Of a DNA stretch of 64,000 bases, positions 31,996 to 44,273 are shown piece by piece. A program made the position numbers and the translations under genes. Each line of letters opens with the position of its first letter. Position 1 is the first letter of the stretch. Under the pieces are notes generated by a model that saw nothing but the letters and a program-made list of their open reading frames with translations, ran no database searches and was not told the DNA's origin. Origin of the DNA: Aspidapion aeneum (lineage: Eukaryota > Arthropoda > Insecta > Coleoptera > Brentidae); assembly GCA_963576565.1 (NCBI GenBank), contig OY755042.1, forward strand, positions 992,001-1,056,000. The letters run 5' to 3'.

Positions 31996-32431
31996 GTAAC
32001 CCTTGTATTATAATCGTGGATAATTAATTATAGGTATGACCTATAGGTCAAGGTCTTTATAATTTTACACCACAAGTTACCCACATAAGTTGCTGTCTAA
32101 AAAAAGTAAACCTAGAAGTGAGGTTATGTTTTTCTCGACTTCACCTACATAACCTCACAAAAACAGCTTTTTTCAAAAAGTTCAACTTGTTCGGACTTTC
32201 GCGGAAAACGCTATGACGTCACTGGCGGTAAAAATAATAATCAGCTGTGATCAAAATTGATAAATCGGCCATTCGGCTATCTGCCATGTTTTCAATAAAT
32301 TTCATTTTAATCAAGAGATGTAGTATCTGTTGATCTTTTGTGATTCATTTCTTATCTTAAAGATAAACAAGCTCGAATTTCACCAGCACTGTTCACAAAA
32401 ATGTGTTAAAAAACGTACCTATTAGAAAGAA

Positions 32432-32812
32432 GGTCACTCATCGTCAAGCAAGCTTTACAGGTAGCGAAGCCTAACTCTGATTTTCTATTTTTTGGTTATA
32501 ATTTTTGACATGTTTTCCTCGTTTTCGCATTGGCGGCTCGTTGTTATTTCAAAAATGTGGTTTTAACACAGTCTAAAGATCTATTTATTATTGATACAGT
32601 TTCAAGATAGTTTGCAGCATAACTTTTTAATTCTAATTACATAAATATATATAGTTTAGGTACCTTCATACTGTGTAAAACAACATCTTCAAAATAAAAC
32701 AGAACCGCCAATTCGAAACCGAGGAAAACATGTCAAAAATAATACCCAAAAAATAGGAAGCCTGACGTTAGCTTCGCTACCTGTAAAGCTTGCTTGACGA
32801 TGAGTGACCTTA
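32432..32812. repeat. MITE-like element with GGTCACTCATCG ends
   Basis: Left arm AAGGTCACTCATCGTCAAGC through GGTAGCGAAGCC is repeated in reverse at the right, and CATGTTTTCCTCG with its complement also pair, giving arms of about 110 bp. A collapsed hairpin of the same ends is at 46880-46932. Confidence 0.75.
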
Positions 32813-32952
32813 TTTAACCCATCTGTTATATGGAAACCCGATGACACGGCTATACAGACGTTTAGTTAAGTTCACATGACTGGTCAAATTCTCTAGGCAA
32901 CCTGTGTAAAAGTCTAAATAACGTGTACAGGTATAGGTTTAACCCTTAGATA

Positions 32953-34374
32953 CACTGTAACCGCAGACCACGAGAAAGACCGGCCCGGGCGCGGAAATAT
33001 CACGTGACCGTAGGAGTCCCACAAAAAAACGCTTCACATGCGTGTGTTCAGTTTTGGTATGTTTGTTTACGTCGATTTTTTTTTAATTCGGGCACGAATT
33101 TTATGTGAATTTTATCAAAGTTATTAAAATAATGCAGCCCACGAAAAATAGTGTAGTGGGCTGCGTTAAAATAATTAATGGCTAATGAGTAAATTATAAA
33201 GAAAATACCTATAAGATAAACAATGCCGCGAACGTGTAATTAGTGTTGTTCCTTGTCGGTCCAACTATAAAACTGAAACCTAATATGTTGCAAACGGGAA
33301 AGAAGTGGTAAAAGATAAGATCTTGGATAAGATTGATCAAGTAATAGACATCCTTAGTGACATTTTCGATAGTGAGAGTGAAAAATGTGTTCAGTTGTCA
33401 TTTCTTATTAAATAATTAGGTCTCTTGAAAAGGTAACCTGAAAATCGAAGATATGGTGGATACACTTTAATGTTGGCTTCATCTTTGTTTATCCAGTTAT
33501 CCAGTGCATACACGTCAATTTACAATTCTAAGGTAATATGTCTTCCGCACCCTCGCAATATTAAAAAACTGATTTGTAAAATATTGTTAACACATAGTAA
33601 TCTCTCTAGTAGTGTGAAATATTTAAAAAGTAAGAAACAGCTTTTAAAAGAACATGAGTTGGTAGTTAACTTACACTTTATTGAAATAGATATTAAACTT
33701 TGTGCTGGGTAATTTTTCAAAAAATTATTGACGACCACTACATTCAGTTCATTGAATGGGAAAACCATCTCACTTATTCACAAAATCACTTGTTTCTTTT
33801 TAATAAATTATTGTGAAATGTTTTATATTGAAAATTTTTCTTCAGATAACTCTAGCGAGTGTTTTTGTGGAGAAAAACTATTGTCAAAGCTTGAAAAAAT
33901 TAGTTTAAGGGCATGTCAAGTTTTTTAAAATAATTTTATTATTAAAAAGCAATAAATCTTTGAATACGAACTCAAAGATGATGACAGTCAAAGAAAAATT
34001 AAAAAACTAAAAGCTTAGGTTTGATATGTCCAATTTTGAAAGACTTGTATAGATTTGAAGTTACTAACGATATTATGTACCTAATATATTATGTACCTGA
34101 AGATATTAGAGTGCAAATTTTGTATAATTTTTTATTTTATAGATTCAGTTCTTTTCCATAATCCATAATAAACACATATATCAGCAAAATATTTTTTTCA
34201 ATTTTTGCCTATAAAAGAACAAAAATTTTTTGTTAATTTATTTAAATTGTGTAAAAACATATAATATATTAAGCAATACAATAAGAATCCTGGGACTACT
34301 AAGATCACGTGACCGCCGACTTGTTTATAACGCGCCATGGCCGGTCTTTATCGTTGGCTGCGACTGTAACAATG
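32953..34374 (+). mobile_element. P-like DNA transposon, decayed
   Basis: Inverted ends CACTGTAACCGCAGACCACG and GTAACAATG-side sequence share AAGACCGGCC and TCACGTGAC blocks. CTTAGATA (32945-32952) and CTTAGCTA (34375-34382) flank it, a 7-of-8 match to the 8-bp duplication of P elements. At 1.42 kb it is shorter than autonomous P elements, with a partial transposase inside. Confidence 0.7.
33430..33930 (+). pseudogene. P/THAP9-like transposase remnant
   Basis: Two open pieces (33470-33712 and 33728-33928). The first reads LKIEDMVDTLMLASSLFIQL, SSAYTSIYNSKVICLPHPRN and ends near ELVVNLHFIEIDIK. The pattern of a hydrophobic helix, AYxxI, then LPHPR and later a LHFDE-like strand recalls the start of the P/THAP9 transposase catalytic region; the position expected to carry an aspartate reads isoleucine. 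No THAP zinc finger is seen. Assignment leans on the 8-bp flanking repeat. Confidence 0.45.
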
Positions 34375-34382
34375 CTTAGCTA

Positions 34383-35026
34383 CTGGCTAATCCATTCTCT
34401 CTTTGTTGCTTTGTATATGGGCAAGAAGGACTTAAAATCACGATTAACATCTAGGGTTAAGTAAAGTCCCTATATGTAGACATATTTAGATATATCCTAG
34501 GTTCAAGTCCCTATTTTAAATTATGATATTTACTAATTATATGCTCCTTACCTTTCTCCGTAGTATCCAACTTGGATTCTTCTTTTAATATGACAGCTAA
34601 TCTAACAAATAGATAGGTGGTACCTATCACCGGCTTATTCCAAAACTAGCTAAATATTTTAGTTATCGAGTCTTATTCAAAGTTTAGTTATTTTGAATTT
34701 TAAAATAGTCTGGAAAAAATACTTGGGAAAATAATGTCAAAAGTATCAAGCTTTGAACTGCGCAGTGTAATCAGGGCCAACGCGTCATATTTGGCTGACC
34801 CGGGCAAAGTTGCAAAATGGCGTCCGCCAAAAAGTGTATAGAATAAGAAGATAATACTAAATTCAAAAACCATCATTTAGCTGGTAATAGAAAAGGCCTT
34901 CATGACAATTTTTTTATTTTGTTTCCATAGCATGAAAAAACTAAGGACTCTTTTTCCAATTAAAAAAACAAAACAAAACAGTAGTAGTAGCTCGGGGCCG
35001 CATTTCTGCTTTATTCATTCCAAGCA
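34383..35026. other. No gene seen
   Basis: Holds a diverged single arm of the 4989-5058 palindrome (AAAGTCCCTATATGTAGACA, about 34464-34495). Nothing else is recognised. Confidence 0.5.
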
Positions 35027-35725
35027 CAGGGGCGGCTCGTCCAAAGGAGCGCTGGTGCGCGCACACCCCCAGCAGTAACAAGAAAAAAAATAAATACAAA
35101 CTATTATTAAATAATTACTGTTGTTTTTTATTTATTTTTTAATGATCCCGATCCCGCTAGTGGCATCTATCGGCCATTAACGGAAGTAATTCATATCTTT
35201 TCGACTTGACGCTTGCTGCCGCATACGGTGGCCTTCGATCGCCTCGCCTCGCTTGAATCTAGAGATATGAGAGGGCGGGCTTGAATCTGGAGGTGCGCGT
35301 GGATTCGGCGTTCCTCTTTAATCCAATTTTTGCCACGCAATTGGATCGGAAATGCTCGGGATATCGGCCGAGAAAAGGGCGAGGTGGTGCGCTAAATCAA
35401 TACACACTTGCATCGTTTTTTTATAGTTCTCAGCTGATTACTGTTTATATTATCGTTAGTATGCGTGTATTGGGCGTAATTAAAATTTATTTACGCAGTT
35501 TTTAAGTGAATTTTATGCTGTTTTCGGCTTCTTGTTTGTAATTTTTGGGTTAATTATTATCTACAAGTGTCGAATATGTCTGAATGTTCAAATCTCTTAC
35601 CATTGATATATGAACAGCTGCTTGTCGACTTGTCCAGCGTTGACTGAGGTCTAAACGGAACCGCGCACTTCTTTGGAATCCGTGATCATCATGAATGGAA
35701 AGAAGACAGTCTGTCACAAACTCAC
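35027..35725 (+). mobile_element. Candidate hAT left end, cut by a LINE
   Basis: CAGGGGCGGCTCGTCC matches the terminal sequence of the hAT-like element at 56741-57309 (CAGTGGCGGCTCGTG). About 700 bp follow, with a short ATG frame (MSECSNLLPLIYEQLLVDLS) near 35576, before a LINE begins. No matching right end was found, so the element is incomplete or the right end is lost. Confidence 0.4.
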
Positions 35726-36836
35726 CTATATATATTTATCGGTTTCACAACGTTCTACGTCTTCCGATACCCAATCTCCACTCGTTTCTGTTTGCCCATA
35801 ATTCATCATCTAGGCCTCTTATTCTTATTTCACTGTCTATTCCCTCTCTCCAGCTTCTCCTTGGCCGTCCTCGTTTTCTTCGGCCAGTTGGTTTCCATTG
35901 TAGTATTTGTTTAGGTAGTCTTTCATCATTCATTCTTTGTACATGTCCGTACCACACCAGTTGTTTTGTTCTTATATCATCCACTAAAGTACGTTCACCC
36001 ACTGTCATAATTTCTCTTATTCTTTGATTTGTAACTCTTTCTCTTTTTGATTTCCCTGCTGCTCTTCTCCAATAGTCCATCTCCGTAGCGGAAAGCATTT
36101 TTTCTGTTCTATCCTTGATTGGCCATACTTCTGAGCCGTATGTAATAATACTTTTTATAATGGTGTTATATATAAGCTTTTTGTTATGTTTTGATATACT
36201 TTGGTCCCAAATTATTCCATTTAATAAAGTTATTGCTTTTCTTCCTTGTACGTTTCGATCTTTTATAGCTTTGTCTAGTGTTCCGTCAGCTGTAATTTTT
36301 AGACCTAAGTATTTATACTCATCACAGGAGTGAATTCGCTGCCCGGTATTTAAGATTAGATCCTGTTTCATTCCACCGATACACATATACTCTGTCTTAT
36401 TGAGATTAACCTCTAGTCCCCACTTATTGTACTCTTCTATTAGTTTTCGTGTCATATATTCGAGGTCGTCATAATCCTGAGCCACTACTATCTGATCATC
36501 GGCGAAACATAAAGTATACAAGGTGGTTTCGTCCAACGGAATTCCCATGTTTTGGCATTTTCTCTTCCATACTTTAAGGACTTGTTCCAAGTATATCTTG
36601 AAGAGCGTAGGCGAGATACAGCAACCTTGTTTAAGACCTTTATTTACTTGAAAGCCTTTGGTTAGTTTTGCTTTTATTTTAACTTTTGCCTTACTATTGC
36701 GGTATAACTCTTGGATGGCCTTAATTAGTTGTTCGCTTATGTTTGTGTTTTCCAACGCTTTCCAAAGCAGATTTAGTGGTATACTATCATATGCCTTCTG
36801 CAGATCCACGTAAAGCAGATGCAGTCTTGATGAACT
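35726..36836 (-). pseudogene. Non-LTR retrotransposon RT fragment, copy 1
   Basis: On minus the frame reads LHLLYVDLQKAYDSIPLNLL (motif A aspartate), GLKQGCCISPTLFKIYLEQ (motif B), YTLCFADDQIVVAQ (motif C) and continues through the thumb to HVQRMNDERLPKQI and GRRKRGRPRRSW, ending GRRRTL. The 5' half with endonuclease is missing. The same element stands at 60376-61909, with a longer 5' part. Near-identity of the copies suggests recent activity. The 3' end abuts a TATATA tract. The clade is RTE/R4-like but not fixed from this alone. Confidence 0.85.
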
Positions 36837-36935
36837 CACCTGACAGGCATAAACCAACAAGTGTATAACCAACAAAACTTTATATTTTGAATTTGTCCTT
36901 AAAAAAGACCAAGTTGGTATTTTAATAAAAATATA

Positions 36936-37558
36936 CAGTATGTCCCCCTAAGTTGGAATCATATGGAAAACTTTTTTATTATTAATTTTAGGAAAAAAAG
37001 TTATTCTTCATAAAAAGTTCTGCATTCTCTAAAACCTAGAATACAGTCATTTTTTCAGTAGTATACGAGGTTTGTCAAAAAATATGAATTTTACTAAAGA
37101 GTAAAGTACCTTTAAATTTGCAAAATAAATTAATATGCACTTATTACATGTTTTAATTGCAAAATTATTAGAAAACATCGAAAAACTAAAAGGTTATCAT
37201 GTGTTTCGTAATCACAAGAGATACATGTTTATTCAAAATAGAAATACATAATAGTAAAAAATAAAATAATCTGAAGTTTTAATTTAAATGAATGTTCTTT
37301 CATATTTAAACGTAATTTTTAATTCTGATCAACTTTTTTTAGTAACATTTTTCGATATTGTCAAATTTAAAGGTACTTTACTCTTGAGCAAAATTCATAT
37401 TTTTTGACAAACGGTTTAGTATACCACTGAAAAAATTTAATATTTGATAACTTTATTCTAGGTTTTAGATAATGCAGAACTTTTTATGAGGAATAACTTT
37501 CTTCCTGAAATTAATAATAAAAAAAGTTTTCTATATGATTCCAACTTAGGGAGACATG
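36936..37558. mobile_element. Tc1/mariner-type fold-back element
   Basis: CAGTATGTCCCCCTAAGTTG and its near complement end the element, flanked by TA on both sides (36934-36935, 37559-37560). Arms of about 200 bp are inverted copies. No transposase is present. Confidence 0.8.
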
Positions 37559-37569
37559 TATAAAAGATA

Positions 37570-37737
37570 CAGTCGAACCTCTATAACTCGAACCTCAAGA
37601 GACAACCAAAACAGTTCGAGTTATGGAGTGTTCGAGTTATAGAAACTCAAATTACATAGGTTTAAATACATGTAAAAAGTGCAGGGACCGCTGAAAAAGT
37701 TCGAGTTATAGAGGTTCGAGTTAGAGAGGTTCGACTG
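37570..37737. mobile_element. pogo/Tc1-type MITE
   Basis: A 168-bp element with ends CAGTCGAACCTCTATAACTC and TTCGAGTTAGAGAGGTTCGACTG-like complement, flanked by TA. Terminal CAGTCGAACCTC is typical of pogo-group elements. Confidence 0.85.
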
Positions 37738-37739
37738 TA

Positions 37740-38265
37740 TAAATAATTCATTTTGATTAGGTAGGGTAGGTACCAAGCCGCCCCCAAAATAACGGTCGCG
37801 GGTATATTTCCGATTCCCGGTTGCCCGTGTTTTATGGAAGGCCCTGGTATAATAATCTATTAATATAGTTAGAATATTCCTGCTGCTAAAACCTAACTAT
37901 ACACACCTATCCATGGTCCATTTCCGCTGCAGTAATATACGGACCTCCTCAAAAGATTCTATTTTTACCTTGGCTAAGTTTATTCCATGAATAAAAAGAT
38001 AAATTAATAAATTAGCATAAAATACGACATCATGAGTCCATCCCAGAGGCCTCGCACCCCCCTTCCCCCCGAACCGAACCGAACCCTCACCCCCGCAAGA
38101 CTTATTGCTGAGTGTGCCACTGCATACAGGGTGTCTAGTTTCACCCATGGCAAATCCTAAATATTTCAAATTAATATTACCTAAAATGTTAGTAATCATC
38201 CTTTTACACCTTCTTATCTTTGGTTTTTGGCACACGAAAGCTCCGCAATTTTTTTAAAAGAAATT
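37740..38265. other. No gene seen
   Basis: Includes a C-rich patch (about 38050-38095). The 112-codon minus frame at 37897-38235 shows no family and looks incidental. Confidence 0.45.
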
Positions 38266-38269
38266 TTAC

Positions 38270-38411
38270 CTATATATTTTTCCCTTCCTCGCGTAGCAAT
38301 GGCTAAAGAAGGTATTATTTTCGAAGAATTTTTTTTTGAGATTACGCCGAAAATATGTTTTTTCGGTGTATTTTGACTGGATTGTGATCTTAGTAATATC
38401 GTCGTGATGTC

Positions 38412-38449
<38 letters not shown>

Positions 38450-38570
38450 AGTGTGTGTATATTATTTCGGTCCGTCACACGATAGCTCCTAAACCGCTGA
38501 ACTGCTTTTCATAAAATTTTCAGGTAAATTTCGGGTAAAATAATGTTTGACACTCTAACAAGCTGATTAG
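38270..38570 (+). repeat. ACCTTCCT repeat (family F4) with GT microsatellite
   Basis: It begins near CCTTCCTCGCGTAGCAATGG, includes GAAGGTATTATTTTCGAA, AATATCGTCGTGATGTC and a (GT)n tract at 38412-38448, then ATAGCTCCTAAACCGCTGAA. Copies occur at 14290-14430 (plus), 42780-43190 and 50590-51145 (minus). Non-coding. Confidence 0.7.
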
Positions 38571-38609
38571 ATTTAGGTCAAAATCCAATAATGCCTTTGT
38601 CTTAAACAA

Positions 38610-39740
38610 GTAATTGAGAAAAGAAGCGCCAGAAATATAGAGACTCATGTTTCCTTTTTAGACCTACAAAAAGCATATGATACCGTTCTAGTAGAAAAAT
38701 TATGGACAGTGTTAGAGCAAACTAATATCAATCATATATAAAAGTGATAAAAGAACTATACAAAGGGTCAAAAATCTAAAATTAAAATTGGAAATCGACT
38801 TTCAAAAGAATTCCTGGTCACAAAAGGCTTAAGACAGGGATGTTGTATCTCTCCAACTCTTTTTAAAATATATATCGCAGTGGCTCTAAAAAACTGGAAA
38901 CGTAAAGTGCACGGCATGGGAATACAACTTAACGACCGATTTACTATATACACACTACAGTTTGCTGACGACCAAGTAATTGTAGCTAATGATAAAGAAG
39001 ACATGGAGTATATGATGAGAAAGTTAACGGAAGAATACCAAAAGTGGGGACTAACAGTGAACGTGGACAAGACACAGTACTTATGTATTGGAAACGAATT
39101 CAGTGAGTTAGAACTAGACAATGGACAAACAATATCTCCATGCAATGAGTATGTATACTTGGGTGTCACATTTGATAAGACAGGAACAGACTGTAAAGAA
39201 TTGGAAAAAAGAATAGTAAAAGCAAAAAAAGTTATTGGATGTCTTAACAGTATTTTATGGAGCAGAGAGATAAAGAAGAATGTAAAATTTAACATATATG
39301 AAACAATGGTCAAGAGCACGCTGTTGTATGGAATAGAGACTTGTCGCGTAACAGAAAAGTACAAAACAAAAATGGAAAGTGTCGAAATGGATGCAATAAG
39401 AAGATCAATGAGAATATCTAGAATAGATCATATAAGAAATGAGATCATAAAAGAAAGAATGGGAATCGAGGGAAGCATAACGGATGACATTACTAGAAGG
39501 CAACTGATATGGTACGGCCATATACAACGGATGAACGACGAAAGATTACCAAAGCAGGTCCTAGAATAGCAACCAATAGGGCGCAGAAAAAGAGGGCGTC
39601 CTAAACTAGAATGGCAACAGTCAATCCAAAGATCAATGAGTCAAAAAAATCTGACTGAGGATGATTGTCAGGACCGAAGGAGGTGGAGAATAGGCGTCGG
39701 ACAACGTAGAAAAACGTTCTAAACCGACATAGTAGTAGTA
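38610..39740 (+). pseudogene. Non-LTR retrotransposon RT fragment
   Basis: Early codons read SFLDLQKAYDTV (motif A), then GLRQGCCISPTLFKIYI in another frame (motif B), and the 229-codon frame at 38880-39569 carries YTLQFADDQVIVAND (motif C), the thumb and HIQRMNDERLPKQVLE before an in-frame TAG. Reading beyond it gives GRRKRGRPKLEW, the usual end, so the stop is internal. It is related to, but clearly distinct from, the LINE at 35726 and 60376. The 3' end is followed by a TAG triplet repeat (39730-39740). Frameshift and stop mean it is inactive. Confidence 0.85.
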
Positions 39741-39756
39741 ATTTAAAAAATGCTAA

Positions 39757-42064
39757 CTTTTTAACGGAGCATCGTATCAATATGCGGTTTTCGGGATATA
39801 GTAGATTAAATTTTGCTGCAATAGTTTATGTTATAACCAAAAACTTCGTAAAAGTTTTAGTTTCTGAGATATTTACAAAAAACTGTTTTCAAGGCTGATA
39901 TCCCAACAAACAATTAAAGTTGTAACGACGAAACCCCAACTAGAAAGAATTTCTTAAAAGTAACCGCAACGTACTCCCGCTACGTCTCAGTATACCATAC
40001 AGCGACGTTATAATTCCCTAAGTGGGGAACCAATTTCTGGTTATAACTACTTGGCCAAGTGTTTAAAGTCACTGTAGTAACAACTACACTACTACGTCGT
40101 AGCCAGGTATCTACTACGTCGTAGAGGCTGTTTTTTTCCGTAGTGGCATAAAAGTTGCGATATAGTTGCAAATAATATAATCGTTTCTTTTTGGTAGAAT
40201 TGTTACACAATATGGTGGACACAACAGTAAACAGACTCGCTTAGTTTTTTTGTTTGGTTATGGTTATAATATGAACTATGTTATCCAAAAGTGTGAGAAT
40301 TTACGAGCAGAGGATCAAAATTCGAGTGCGACGCAAAGTTTTTTGTATAACATGCATTATATATATTGCAAAAAACCGGTGCGCCCGTAAAATTGAGCCG
40401 TTTTCTGGTAGCTGATGGAATTTTTGTGTTGTGATTTTGGAGGTTATGTTTTCATAATCGACAGTTAACTCCAACAAATGGTGCTTAAGAAGAGCATTTT
40501 TGGTAAGCTTCAACTAATTTGTTTATAAAATAGTATGGCTCTTTAATATGAGCTCATAAAACGACAACAAAAATATTAAATTTTCTTTCTTACATAAAAA
40601 CATGGCGTCCCAAACTATATTCCCTGATAGTCGAAAAGGTTACTTGAAAGTAGTTGCGGCTTTAAAGTTGATCCAAAAAGTTATTTTGTCTACATTGTTA
40701 CATCAGATGTTACTATGATGACACAAACTTTTGTGGTAAAAATTAAAGTTATAATGTAGTTGTCGGATACACTTGTTTGGGACTCCAATGAAGCTTAACT
40801 TTCTAGTGGTAATTAAGTAGGATATAAAAGTCAGGGCGACTACGAAATAACGACTAAAAAGAAAGTAAAACTTTAGCAACGTCCTATTGTGGTAGAGAAG
40901 ACTATCAGAATCGACTATCAAGAAACAATCCTAAGAAGTAGTTTAGAGGGTCGTTTTTACGAAACATTTACTATTTCCTGATACTAAATAGTAGTTAGAA
41001 CTAAAAAGTAACAAATTTTGGTTGGGATCACCACATTTCTACTATAAGAAAGTAGCAAAGCCTTTAGAACATGTAGCCGCTACTATAAATGTTAGTTGGG
41101 ATAATCATGGCTTCACTTGAAGTAGACTAGCTAGGAAGGTATCAGATCCCTCATGGATCCATTTATTTATTTTAATATACGTTTTTTGTAATTAAGCATT
41201 CGTTAGTAACCTTTTTTGCAAAATTTTTTGCATAGTAACTTCAAAATCTCTATAGTTTTATTATTTAATGACAATATCTTATATACTTATAATGTTTTTT
41301 GTTCCAAAATTTGCAAAGTTCTTTTTTGCCATATTATCTATCGATTACTTTAATGCTTTAGTATTGCATTTTAGTTAATAAAAGTTAATAACATGTTGAT
41401 TTTACTAAGGAAGTACTACAAGAGGATTGATACGAGACCAACGGCGGTTCTGAAATAAAAGTCTGGGGGGGGGGAATGGTGACAGTAACTAAGCTTACAG
41501 AAAAAAAGCGAAAAGGAAATATTCGCACAGGAAAAAAGCACACACAGAAAGAAGCGCGCGTGGAAAAAGCGCACCCCAAAAAACCGCGAAAAGAAAACAG
41601 TGTACATATACTACGTACAACAAAACAGCACACACTGAAATCGTAAAGAGAATTTTCGAAAAATCATAATAAAATAATCAAGTCTTTAGAATTAGAATGT
41701 TTAATGTAAAAGATTAACGCATGTTATGTTATAGGTTACTTGATCATCCCAACTTTGCCCAACAAAAAAAAGGGAGTAGGTATATTCAAAAATTCATAAA
41801 ATGTTAAAATTTGTCAGGTTTGAAAAATTTTGGGTGGAAAATCAAAATATAACTATAGGATCTAATACCTTCTAGCCCATAAGGACACTCAATGTAAACT
41901 CAAACATGCTATATCAACGTTGAAAACAGTTTTTTACAAATGTCTCCGAAACGAATAAAAGTCCTACGAAGTTTTTGGTTATAACACAAATTTTTTTGAG
42001 AGAAATTTGTTCTATCACATTTTGAAAACCGCATATTTTTGCGACTCCGTTAAAAAGTTAACAA
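39757..42064. repeat. Fold-back element split by the 1.2-kb element
   Basis: Arms of about 150 bp at 39757-39900 and 41912-42064 pair through AACTTTTTAACGGAG, ATATGCGGTTTTC and TTATAACCAAAAACTTCGTA. The CCCAAC-ended element lies inside at 39902-41100. The remainder (41101-41911) has no gene; GGATCC-flanked GAAGGTATCAGATCC near 41135 recurs inverted near 53880. Confidence 0.75.
39902..41100. mobile_element. 1.2-kb CCCAAC-ended element, copy 2
   Basis: This 1199-bp copy has the same ends as 20279-21476 and is flanked by AT on both sides, where copy 1 is flanked by AA. The same two small minus frames are present unchanged. The near-identity of two copies 19.6 kb apart points to recent movement. 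Transposase not seen. Confidence 0.85.
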
Positions 42065-42067
42065 TTA

Positions 42068-42772
42068 AAATACTCTGCCAATCTATGGGCACCTAAGCTC
42101 ACACTAGGTACTATCGGTATAGTGTACGTGTGAGCTAATATAACTAAAAACTAAAATATATTTTACGATTACCTTTCGTTTGATACCACACAAGCCATAT
42201 TTTGACTTAAACTATAATTTTTAAAATCTACCGCCACCCTTTTTTTAAAAACTAAAATTCATTTTGTTTAACTCCAGACTTAATTACCTTTCGTTTGATA
42301 TCACACACGCCATATTTTCACATAAACTCTAATTTTTGGAATATACCCCCACCCTTTTTTTTAAATAAATTAAAATGTATTTTGTTTAACTCCACACTCA
42401 ATTACCTTTCGTTTGATATCACACACGCCATATTTTTACATAAACTCTCATTTTTGAAATCTACCTCCACCCTTTTATTTGGCTTGCGTTCGGTGGATTT
42501 CGTTCATTTTTAAATGGGACCACCACGGCCCAAGACCCTAGGTACCAAATTTCATTTAAATCGGACAAGCGGTTTTTGAGTTATGCGGGTTGATCGTTAC
42601 ACACAGACATACAGACAGACAGACAGACAGCGAGACAAAAAAGTTTCCAAATCATCTGAAACGCAAAGATATATAAAAAATTTTGAAATCGGAGCAACTT
42701 TTTTTTTTCTCGGAAAAATTAGGATCACCATAGCTCACACTACTATAGTATAGTAATAGTGTAAGCTAAAAA
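42068..42772 (-). repeat. Hairpin-ended repeat, family F3 copy 2
   Basis: Reverse orientation copy with both terminal hairpins, three GGTGGGGGTA-type modules (read on minus), and the (CTGT)n tract, as at 19196. It stands directly beside the fold-back element ending at 42064. Confidence 0.85.
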
Positions 42773-42779
42773 ATTATTG

Positions 42780-43190
42780 TCAAAAAAATGTCATTAGCAT
42801 TAATGAATTTTGACCAAAATCTAATTAGCTCGTTACAATATTGAACACTATTTTACTTGAGAATTCTATGAAAATCGGTTCAGCGGTTTAGGAGCTATCG
42901 TGTTACGGACATACACACACACATACACAGACAGACATCACGACGATATTGCTAGGATAGGTCAAATTACACCCAAATAAAGCATTTTCGGCGTTATGTC
43001 AAAAAAATTTTTTTGTCGAAAACAATACTTTCTCTAGCTATGCTACTAATATCCCTTTTTGAGGAATTGCCCGCAAGCTTTGTTGTTTTTTCAAATAAAA
43101 CATTTTCGGCGTAATGTCAAAAAAATTTTTTTGTCAAAAACAATACTTTCTCTAGCCATTGCTGCGCGGGCTAGGAAGGTAAAGAAATAA
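42780..43190 (-). repeat. ACCTTCCTAGC repeat, family F4
   Basis: Read on minus it starts ACCTTCCTAGCCCGCGCAGC; a stretch of about 90 bp with CATTTTCGGCGT and ATACTTTCTCTAGC is duplicated within it. An ACACAC/CAGACA tract is at about 42912-42935. Confidence 0.7.
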
Positions 43191-44273
43191 ATTATCTTAC
43201 TTAAGGTTGCATTTTGGTTGCAAAATTACCAGCTTAATTATTATCAATAGCCGGTGTGTGTAATATCGGTATACAGGGTGATTCAAAAGTAAGCAGCATC
43301 CTTTCGGGGGCGTAATCCCTGCATAAAAATATGGCAAAAAGTTCCCAATAATATGGGTCCGATAATGCTTTCTTACACCCGGTTCCCACCTACGAATTTC
43401 TCGCGTCTCATGATCTCAATATAAAAAGGTATGACAGTCATGTGACGCGTGCGCGGGCACGCACGAGAAAGTCGTAAGTGGGAACCGGGTTTTAGAGAGC
43501 GACGACCCTTTGAATAGGCCACCTAAAAGACGATTTTTTTCTCTATAACTTTAAAACCCTTTATAAATAAATTTTATTAGTGCACTGTATAAAAATTTGA
43601 TGGTAAAAAAAGATTCGAAATTCAAAATTTTATCCAATGGCGTCAAATGCGGGGGAGGGTAAGGGCAAAATCTACTAAAAATATGCCGGTTTCATTTACC
43701 CTTTAAGTTATTGCGATTTTGTTTGAAAATTAAGAAATTCTAAAGCTTTTTACGAAAAAAAGGTACTCTTACTTCAATTCGAAGGAGCGTATACCGTTTG
43801 CCAGGAAATCGACTTTGAACATTTTCTGATTTGGGTATGTTTATTGATGAAAATTAACATGCATTATCATAAAAAAAAATCGGGGTAAGGGGGGGGCGAA
43901 ATGGGGTAGGGTCGACCGGGGTAAATGTAAACGATTTTGACCATTTTGAGAAATTTCAGATTTGAAATCAAGAAATATACACTCCCGTTTACAAAAAAAT
44001 TATACAAAAATTTTGTGGTAATATTTGGACATTATTCTTTGTTCTAAGAACAAAATTAACAAAAAAACAAAAGCGCTTTTAAGAAAAAAAAATTGTTTAA
44101 AAAAACTGTCATATGTTTACATTTATCTCAACAAACCGGGGTAAATGTAAACTGGTATATTAGCTCATCTTGCCCTGGCCAGTAGGCAATCTACAATGTT
44201 GGATTCTACATCTGCATTAAACGCCATTTTGCAACCGGGACCACTGGAATCTCAGGAATTATACAGGGTGTCC

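Noticed and set aside
38266..38478. 70-codon minus frame with a Thr-His run
   Set aside because: It reads the GT/AC microsatellite.
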